Source: Rouxiella badensis (GTDB lineage Bacteria > Pseudomonadota > Gammaproteobacteria > Enterobacterales > Enterobacteriaceae). From it: a stretch of 64,000 nucleotides of DNA. The stretch spans positions 91,434-155,433 of the forward strand of contig NZ_MRWE01000007.1 in NCBI RefSeq assembly GCF_002093665.1. Direction: 5' to 3'. The stretch's first letter is position 1, and the number at the start of each line of letters is the position of its first letter. The position numbers and the translations under genes are program-made. Below, piece by piece: positions 59,015 to 64,000 of this stretch. The notes under the pieces were generated by a model. That model saw nothing but the letters and a program-made list of their open reading frames with translations, was not told the DNA's origin and ran no database searches.

Positions 59015-59401
59015 ATGAAACTCCCTGACTCCCTTGCCGCCCTGGAGTCGGTCCACGTGGTAAAAATGCGTAGCGATCGGCTGATACTTGACGTGGCGGA
59101 GCAGCGGGCCTGGTGTAGCTGTTTTCCACAGGGCGTTTGCATCGCGATGGATACCGGTCTGACCGTCAGTGATGTCGACTGGCTCCAGCGCGTTTGTCTG
59201 TGGTTCGCCTCGGTTCCCACCTGCGTTAACGATTCCCTGTTGGTTGAAAGCGAAAGGTTGTTTCTACTGCGCCTTAATCGCACCACGTTCTCGACTCAGG
59301 AATGGGAAGCTTCATTGAGTAAACAGCAGGATATTGCTGACTGGCTGATCAGATTTGGTGAAAAATCAGGCCTCCTCCTTCACCCACATTCTGGAGCATA
59401 G
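59015..59401 (+). CDS. Small T3SS protein upstream of the secretin (possible CesT-type chaperone or SpiC counterpart)
   Basis: 128 residues, not firmly recognised. The pattern of alternating strands and helices (RLILDVAEQRAWCSCF; LLVESERLFLLRLN; DIADWLIRFGEKSGL) resembles class I T3SS chaperones. The place directly before sctC corresponds to ssaB/spiC in SPI-2, but no convincing identity to SpiC was seen. It ends 2 bp before the secretin start, so the two are co-translated. Confidence 0.6.
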   Translation: MKLPDSLAALESVHVVKMRSDRLILDVAEQRAWCSCFPQGVCIAMDTGLTVSDVDWLQRVCLWFASVPTCVNDSLLVESERLFLLRLNRTTFSTQEWEASLSKQQDIADWLIRFGEKSGLLLHPHSGA

Positions 59402-59403
59402 AG

Positions 59404-60876
59404 ATGAGAAAAAACCTGTTACTGGCCGTGGGCCTCGCCTCGATGCTGTGTCATTTTAGCGCCTTGGCCAGCCTCCCCTGGCAAGGGGATGACCCCTTTT
59501 TTCTCTCCAGTCGAGGAAGCAAACTCACCGACGTATTACACGATTTGGGGGCCAACTATGGGGTTCCCGTGGTGGTTAGCACGCAGGTTGATGAGCCTTT
59601 TATTGGCGTTATCAAAGATGTCTCGCCTTCAAAGGCGCTGGACGAACTCGCGCGGATGCACAAGCTGGCCTGGTATTACGACGGGCAGGCTATCCACATC
59701 TATAAGGCCAGCGAAGTCGGCAGCCAACTGATTACGCCTACCTATCTGCCGGTTAGCGAGCTGATTAGTCAACTTGAAGGCAGCAATATCCTCGACAACA
59801 AACATTGCCAGGTACGCGCGCTGCCGTCTTCGAACGCTATGCAGGTCGAAGGCGTGCCCATTTGCCTGTCTCGCGTGGAGACGCTGGCGAAACGTATTGA
59901 CCAGCAGAAGCTGAATCACGACCAGAATCAGGAAAAGATCGAGCTGTTCCCGCTGAAGTACGCCAGCGCGGGTGACACCACCCACAGTTATCGCGGCCAG
60001 CAGATAGTGATACCCGGTATCGTTAGCATGCTCAAAGAGATGGCGCAGGGGCGCACCCTGCCGCTGAAAGAGAATCAGGGCGAGCAACAGCCTGCCGACC
60101 GTTCACTGCCGATGTTCTCGGCGGATATTCAGCAAAATGCGGTAATTGTGCGTGACCGCAAAATCAATATTCCGATGTATGCCTCGCTGATTAAGAAATT
60201 CGATATCAAACCGAAGCTGATCGAAATTTCGGTGATGATCATGGACGTCGATTCAACCGAGCTCAAATCGCTGGGCATCGACTGGTCGCTGTCGACGCAA
60301 ATCGGCGGCGGAGGTATCAGCCTCAACAGCAGCGGCGCGCCGTCGTCGAGCAGCTTTTCTTCGATTATTACCAATACCGGCGGCTTTATGGTCAAGCTCA
60401 GCGCGCTGGAGAAAAACGCCAAGGCGCAGCTGCTCTCGCGACCTTCGGTCGTCACGCTCGACAATACCGAGGCGGTGCTGGACCGCAGCGTAACGTTTCA
60501 CACCAAACTTGTTTCTGAAAAAGTGGCCAAGATCGAGTCGATCACTACTGGGTCGCTGCTCAGAGTCACGCCGCGTCTGATAAACCAGGGCGGTCACCCA
60601 GAAATGATGCTGAAGTTGATTATCCAAGATGGCAAACATACGGACGCCCTTAGTGAACATGAACCTCTACCGCAAACGAGCAACTCTGAGGTCTCGACGC
60701 AGACCTTGCTCCGCGCCGGTCAAAGCTTACTGCTTGGCGGCTTTATTCAGGACGAAGTGAAAGAGAGCGAGAGAAAAATTCCCCTGCTCGGAGATTTACC
60801 GTTGGTGGGAAGTTTGTTCCGCTCTACCGATAAAACCAGTCGCAGCACAGTGCGTCTGTTTTTGATTAAACCGTAG
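59404..60876 (+). CDS. sctC: T3SS outer-membrane secretin SctC
   Basis: 490 residues. Signal peptide (LLLAVGLASMLCHFSALA|SLP), periplasmic N-domains (VVVSTQVDEPFIGVIKDV; NAVIVRDRKINIPMY), then the secretin core with QLLSRPSVVTLDNTEAVLD, the GGF loop and LPLVGSLFRS. It ends abruptly with VRLFLIKP. The family builds the outer-membrane ring. In SPI-2 sctD and sctE follow; here a phage integrase gene follows after 38 bp, so the operon is cut off or displaced at this point. It may have lost its last few residues. Confidence 0.95.
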   Translation: MRKNLLLAVGLASMLCHFSALASLPWQGDDPFFLSSRGSKLTDVLHDLGANYGVPVVVSTQVDEPFIGVIKDVSPSKALDELARMHKLAWYYDGQAIHIYKASEVGSQLITPTYLPVSELISQLEGSNILDNKHCQVRALPSSNAMQVEGVPICLSRVETLAKRIDQQKLNHDQNQEKIELFPLKYASAGDTTHSYRGQQIVIPGIVSMLKEMAQGRTLPLKENQGEQQPADRSLPMFSADIQQNAVIVRDRKINIPMYASLIKKFDIKPKLIEISVMIMDVDSTELKSLGIDWSLSTQIGGGGISLNSSGAPSSSSFSSIITNTGGFMVKLSALEKNAKAQLLSRPSVVTLDNTEAVLDRSVTFHTKLVSEKVAKIESITTGSLLRVTPRLINQGGHPEMMLKLIIQDGKHTDALSEHEPLPQTSNSEVSTQTLLRAGQSLLLGGFIQDEVKESERKIPLLGDLPLVGSLFRSTDKTSRSTVRLFLIKP

Positions 60877-60914
60877 TGAGGGTGTTTAACGCATGATTAG
60901 AAAGGAAAAAATAG

Positions 60915-62198
60915 CTATGCTATTTTGGCTTGGGGCATATTCGGGGCATTCTGGTTAAAACCGGCATTCATAATCGACATTTGGTCACTGTTGTTTTCCG
61001 TCATCCACTTCCCATAAACGTTGTAAACCATCTGGGCTGAATTGTGCCCCATCTGGTTGGCAATGAAGTTAGGATTTACACCCGCACTCAAAGCCCAGCA
61101 TGCAAACGTGTGTCGCGTTTCATAAGCCCTTCGATGCCTCAACCCTGCCTTTTTTAGCCCATAGTTCCATGTAGACGCAATCGACCCTGGTGAATACCAG
61201 TCACCGGCCGCCTTGTTCTTGGCGGAAACTTTAGGGGAGAAAACGAAGGTGCATTCATCTGTTCGCGTTTTCCCATACTCTCTAAGATGTACCTTGACCG
61301 ATATGGGGCTTCTCATTTTCGTCAAAGCCATTTGGCTTTGGAGCGCTTCAATAGCTGAATCATTTAATTTGATAACGCGAATACTGCTTTCAGTTTTGGG
61401 GGGCGTAAAATGCCCAGATACCGCAATGTTCCTGGTAATTTTTGCCGTCCACTCCTTCGTGTCGATGTCTTCCCAAGCGAGGGCACCAAGTTCGCCATGT
61501 CTCAATCCTGTACTGATCGCGAGTTGCCAAATATTCTTGATCTGCAGGGAAGGGGAAGCATGGACCAGCCTCAGGTATTCATCTTTTGTAAGTGGATCGG
61601 GTTCAGCTCGTGATTTCTTCAATGGGGAAATGCCAGAGAACGGTGATTTTTCGATATAACAGTTCTTTTCTGCAAAGTTGAACATTGCCGCCAGGCAAGA
61701 TAGATAACCGTTCACTGTCCTCACAGCTCTTCCTTTTTTGACCCGCTTTGGGTTCTGCCCTCTTATGACTATTTGATACCCGGTCAGTAACTCTTTTCTG
61801 AGGTCTAAGGCCATCTCGTGGTTTACGGAAGCCACAAGCCTATTAGCCCCCATTATTCCTACGCAAACCGCGATATAAGAACGATAAAGGGTTATGGTAT
61901 TTTTCGCGATTTCCATTTCCTTCAGGTCTAGCCACTTATCCGCCAGCTCCTGCAGGGTGATAGATTTCTGAACAATACCTAACTTCGCCAGGTTTTTTGA
62001 CTGGGGGAACTGTGCGGCATAGTTAAAGTTCCCTGTCTTGATCCCGTAAACTATCGAGCTCCTAAGTTCAGCAGCCATTCTTCGATTTTTAGGCGTATCG
62101 GGTACGCCTAAAACCTCTCTAAACCTCTTTCCTTTGTACATAAACCAAATGCGTAGTAATCCTCCGTGATTCTCTACACCTGTCGTCTGGATCGCCAT
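60915..62198 (-). CDS. int: Tyrosine recombinase / phage integrase
   Basis: 427 residues from the ATG at 62198, which has AGGAG seven bases upstream. The N-terminal arm-type domain (GLLRIWFMYKGKRFREVLG), core-binding domain and C-terminal catalytic domain are present: Arg in STGLRHGELGAL, the RHTF box, GH in NQMGHNSAQ and the Tyr nucleophile in YNVYGKW. Full-length and apparently functional. It reads toward sctC, the usual orientation beside an attachment site. Confidence 0.95.
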   Translation of the reverse strand: MAIQTTGVENHGGLLRIWFMYKGKRFREVLGVPDTPKNRRMAAELRSSIVYGIKTGNFNYAAQFPQSKNLAKLGIVQKSITLQELADKWLDLKEMEIAKNTITLYRSYIAVCVGIMGANRLVASVNHEMALDLRKELLTGYQIVIRGQNPKRVKKGRAVRTVNGYLSCLAAMFNFAEKNCYIEKSPFSGISPLKKSRAEPDPLTKDEYLRLVHASPSLQIKNIWQLAISTGLRHGELGALAWEDIDTKEWTAKITRNIAVSGHFTPPKTESSIRVIKLNDSAIEALQSQMALTKMRSPISVKVHLREYGKTRTDECTFVFSPKVSAKNKAAGDWYSPGSIASTWNYGLKKAGLRHRRAYETRHTFACWALSAGVNPNFIANQMGHNSAQMVYNVYGKWMTENNSDQMSIMNAGFNQNAPNMPQAKIA

Positions 62199-62233
62199 TG
62201 CAATGCTCCTCATTTAGTGAAAGGCGAAACTAT

Positions 62234-62482
62234 TTAAGCAGAAATCCTCCGTCTTATCGCTGGCCTTTGTCGCTCAACCCAATTATCTATCTCATGCCGG
62301 TTATACATGATCGGGCTGTTTTGCTTCGGATTCAGGTCCGGCGCCACGTGCCTGTACTCTCGCCCCTCCATCCAAGAGGTGCGGCGGGCGTGCTGAATCA
62401 TGTGTTTAGTCATGCCAGTGAGAGACATAAGTAAGTCTTCAGATACCCACTTGCTCGGGTTCATTTGAATGATGTTGTCCAT
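62234..62482 (-). CDS. xis: Phage excisionase (DUF1233-type)
   Basis: 82 residues from the ATG at 62482 (AGAGGA upstream). A winged-helix excisionase pattern is visible: KWVSEDLLMSLTGM, then SWMEGREYRHVAPD and MYNRHEIDNWVERQ. It lies upstream of int on the same strand, 35 bp away, and directs excision by bending DNA at the attachment site. Confidence 0.85.
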   Translation of the reverse strand: MDNIIQMNPSKWVSEDLLMSLTGMTKHMIQHARRTSWMEGREYRHVAPDLNPKQNSPIMYNRHEIDNWVERQRPAIRRRISA

Positions 62483-62492
62483 AAATCCTCTT

Positions 62493-62693
62493 CTATTTAC
62501 CCTCAACCACTTTATGAACAATGACGCACAGCCATAACCAAGCCTCATGCTTTGGTGGACATAGTGGCTTAGCCTGACTGGCGTATTTGTCGAGCAGTTC
62601 GCGGAAGGTGTGATTGTTTGAGTTACTGCGGAGTTCGGTGATGAGTTTCTTTGCTATAGCCCGGGCGGCGTTGTCACTTTCCTCAGGAGTCAT
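62493..62693 (-). CDS. Small phage protein of unknown function
   Basis: 66 residues, not recognised. A helical N-terminus (AARAIAKKLITELRSN) and a Trp/Cys/His-containing end (HEAWLWLCVIVHKVV). It ends 10 bp before xis on the same strand and is probably in the same transcript. Confidence 0.6.
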   Translation of the reverse strand: MTPEESDNAARAIAKKLITELRSNSNNHTFRELLDKYASQAKPLCPPKHEAWLWLCVIVHKVVEGK

Positions 62694-62821
62694 GAGTTAC
62701 TCTTTACTTGAAAATACACCAGATCTCTTTTATGGCGGGTGCTTAAGGTGTACTCCTCATAGAGAAGGACGGGGCTTTAGACGGCAAAAAGTTCAATGGT
62801 TAACCCACTGACTCTTTCTAA

Positions 62822-63184
62822 ATGAGGAGCGCAAAAGTTAAATATGTAATTCACTGCTATACTTTTTTCAGAGTGGGAATAATCTTAATTACGTTAATTG
62901 GGGTACTTCACCTATTCACGAGTGAATCTATGCCCGATATGAACATTGTTTGCGAAAAATGCAAAGCTGATAAATTTGATGTAAAAGTTGCAACGACTAT
63001 GAGCAATATCGTGTCTTCAATAACATGTGTGCACTGCGGACACCCTGTTAAAGTAAGTGCTATAGTAGTTTTCATGGGTGAGGTATATCTTTCAGATGCC
63101 TATAAGACTCCTACAGAGTTGAAGGTGCGTCGCACTGTAAACAGGATAGCGTATGGCTTTCCCGCAAATGATGCCGAAACCTAA
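62822..63184 (+). CDS. Hypothetical protein with zinc-ribbon-like Cys pairs
   Basis: 120 residues if started at 62822, with one N-terminal membrane helix (GIILITLIGVLHLF) followed by a CEKC...CVHC pair that could bind zinc. An inner ATG at 62930, starting MPDMNIVCEKC, would omit the membrane helix; neither start has a good ribosome site. Isolated and AT-rich. Probably a phage moron-type gene; function unknown. Confidence 0.5.
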   Translation: MRSAKVKYVIHCYTFFRVGIILITLIGVLHLFTSESMPDMNIVCEKCKADKFDVKVATTMSNIVSSITCVHCGHPVKVSAIVVFMGEVYLSDAYKTPTELKVRRTVNRIAYGFPANDAET

Positions 63185-63335
63185 TTCTGCATGAATTGCT
63201 AACTAAAAAGCCGCTGAACTTATCACAATCAAGTAAGGCGGAACGCAGTATTCTCTTCCAATTTCGCCGCTATTTTTACTAATGCTGGCAGAGCAAGTGT
63301 CAGCATGCCCTTCGCTTAACTAAGTGTTTAAAACG

Positions 63336-63638
63336 ATGAAAAATCAAGTTGTTGGTCTTCTTTGGTTTAGAAACCTTACCGAATATTCAGAGTACAGAAA
63401 ACTCTTTACCGATACTCATACTCTGCCCGAGGATTACTCTGAATGGCTTTTAGATGCTGAAAAAGTAATACAGATCTATGAAAATGAAGAGGTTAACATT
63501 TTCAAAGTCGAGGCTGAGCCAATAGACTTTCGATGTTGGTGCATTTTAAATGGTCAGTCTATTGATTCAGAAGGGCGGATAGCGTTCACAAATGCAAAAG
63601 CTCAGGAGTGTGCTTTAAAGAGCGGCTGGTCTTTATAA
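63336..63638 (+). CDS. Hypothetical protein
   Basis: 100 residues from the ATG at 63336, AT-rich, no family recognised. Acidic, with LLWFRNLTEYSEYRKLF and a Cys/Trp pair (FRCWCILNG). It resembles small cargo proteins found near prophage ends. Ribosome site weak. Confidence 0.5.
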   Translation: MKNQVVGLLWFRNLTEYSEYRKLFTDTHTLPEDYSEWLLDAEKVIQIYENEEVNIFKVEAEPIDFRCWCILNGQSIDSEGRIAFTNAKAQECALKSGWSL

Positions 63639-63653
63639 TCAATATGAAAACCC

Positions 63654-63878
63654 TCAAACTGAACTCATGCAGCCTTCCTCTGCCTTTTTTCCCCAGGCTA
63701 CTTTCTCCGCATCTTCCCTGCACTCCTTGCAGCAATAGCTTGTTCCTGGCAATGACTGCTCACCACAATCGCCGTTCCTGCAAATGGGTGAGGGTGGAAC
63801 AGGTTTGGCGCGGTTGGCAATCGCCGCTGTGAGGTGTTGGTCATATTCTTGGTTTGCTTCGTCGATGATGTCAGCCAT
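63654..63878 (-). CDS. Phage TraR/DksA-type C4 zinc-finger protein
   Basis: 74 residues with an N-terminal helix (MADIIDEANQEYDQHL) and a C-terminal four-Cys finger (ICRNGDCGE...YCCKEC). Such proteins are common in P2-type prophages and conjugative elements and act on RNA polymerase. GAGGG eight bases upstream supports the ATG. A 13-codon frame at 63878-63919 (MTPATLFETARAA) ends on its start codon as TAATG and could couple translation. Confidence 0.8.
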   Translation of the reverse strand: MADIIDEANQEYDQHLTAAIANRAKPVPPSPICRNGDCGEQSLPGTSYCCKECREDAEKVAWGKKAEEGCMSSV

Positions 63879-63919
63879 TATGCTGCCCTCGCTGTTTCAA
63901 AAAGTGTCGCGGGTGTCAT
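63878..63919 (-). CDS. Possible 13-residue phage frame coupled to the TraR-type gene
   Basis: ATG at 63919 behind a GGGGGCAGG stretch, reading MTPATLFETARAA and stopping at TAA, which shares its last base with the following ATG. Too short for homology; real translation is uncertain. Confidence 0.3.
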   Translation of the reverse strand: MTPATLFETARAA

Positions 63920-64000
63920 GCTCAACTGACCTGCCCCCGAGATTAGATACAACCGTCAGTTAGTAATGTCGGAACCTTCACTCTCAGAATTACCCTTTCT

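Larger units (their letters stand above)
60877..64000. mobile_element. Integrase end of a prophage or integrative element
   Basis: From just after sctC to the window edge the gene content changes to a tyrosine integrase and an excisionase transcribed toward sctC, then small phage-type genes. The integrase-proximal attachment site should lie in or close to 60,860-60,914, at the end of sctC. No tRNA gene is present there. The other end is outside the window. Both the left boundary and the element type (P2-like or other) are inferred. Confidence 0.8.

Noticed and set aside
60877..60914. tRNA gene as the integration target of the element
   Set aside because: No tRNA-like sequence exists between sctC and int; the target seems to be the end of sctC itself or the gap behind it.

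Overview
The window is a chromosomal segment of an Enterobacterales bacterium of moderate GC. The his operon with a histidine attenuator next to a yeeZ-type gene, the dacC/ybjG pair, yohJK and a yliI-type dehydrogenase suggest a Yersiniaceae-like member (Serratia/Rahnella/Rouxiella type). The genus is an inference. No rRNA, tRNA or CRISPR array was seen.

Bases 1-32,560 are mostly housekeeping and nutrient-uptake genes. They comprise hisIE(partial)-F-A-H-B-C-D-G with hisL and its attenuator on the minus strand, then yeeZ and a lone polar-amino-acid ABC ATPase. Next is an amino-acid ABC operon ending in an FAD amine/amino-acid oxidoreductase, divergent from a LacI-type regulator with two perfect 12-bp palindromes between them. 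After that come an NlpC/P60 lipoprotein, a second amino-acid ABC set without its own ATPase but with an M20 amidohydrolase, yohJK, a lone sugar-binding protein, a PQQ-type aldose dehydrogenase, an MFS/M20 pair divergent from a LysR regulator, a HAD phosphatase, dacC, ybjG, an isochorismatase-like hydrolase behind an attenuator-like leader, a methyltransferase, an acetyltransferase remnant and a glutathione transferase.

Bases 32,588-60,876 hold a type III secretion system of the SPI-2/LEE (Ssa-Esc) family. Gene order within blocks matches Salmonella SPI-2, but the blocks are rearranged. Block A (minus) is araC-sctF-sctG/ssaH-sctI-sctJ-sctK-sctL-sctW. Block B (plus) is the translocon: six tandem EspA/SseB-like filament genes, an SseA-like chaperone, an SscA/SycD chaperone, an SseC translocator, an unrecognised protein, an SseD translocator and SseE. 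Block C (minus) is ssaM-sctV-N-O-P-Q-R-S-T-U followed by a lytic transglycosylase. A hybrid kinase and an SsrB-like regulator follow, then a small gene and the secretin sctC. sctD and sctE are not in the window.

Bases 60,877-64,000 are the integrase end of a prophage or integrative element inserted directly behind sctC: integrase, excisionase and small phage-type genes, running off the window.

The most unusual part is the array of six filament-subunit genes (37,543-42,325). They share nearly identical N- and C-terminal coding blocks but carry different central inserts, and a hairpin sits after each gene. This looks like a system for diversifying the surface of a T3SS translocation filament. 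The apparent interruption of the secretin operon by a mobile element is the second main point.
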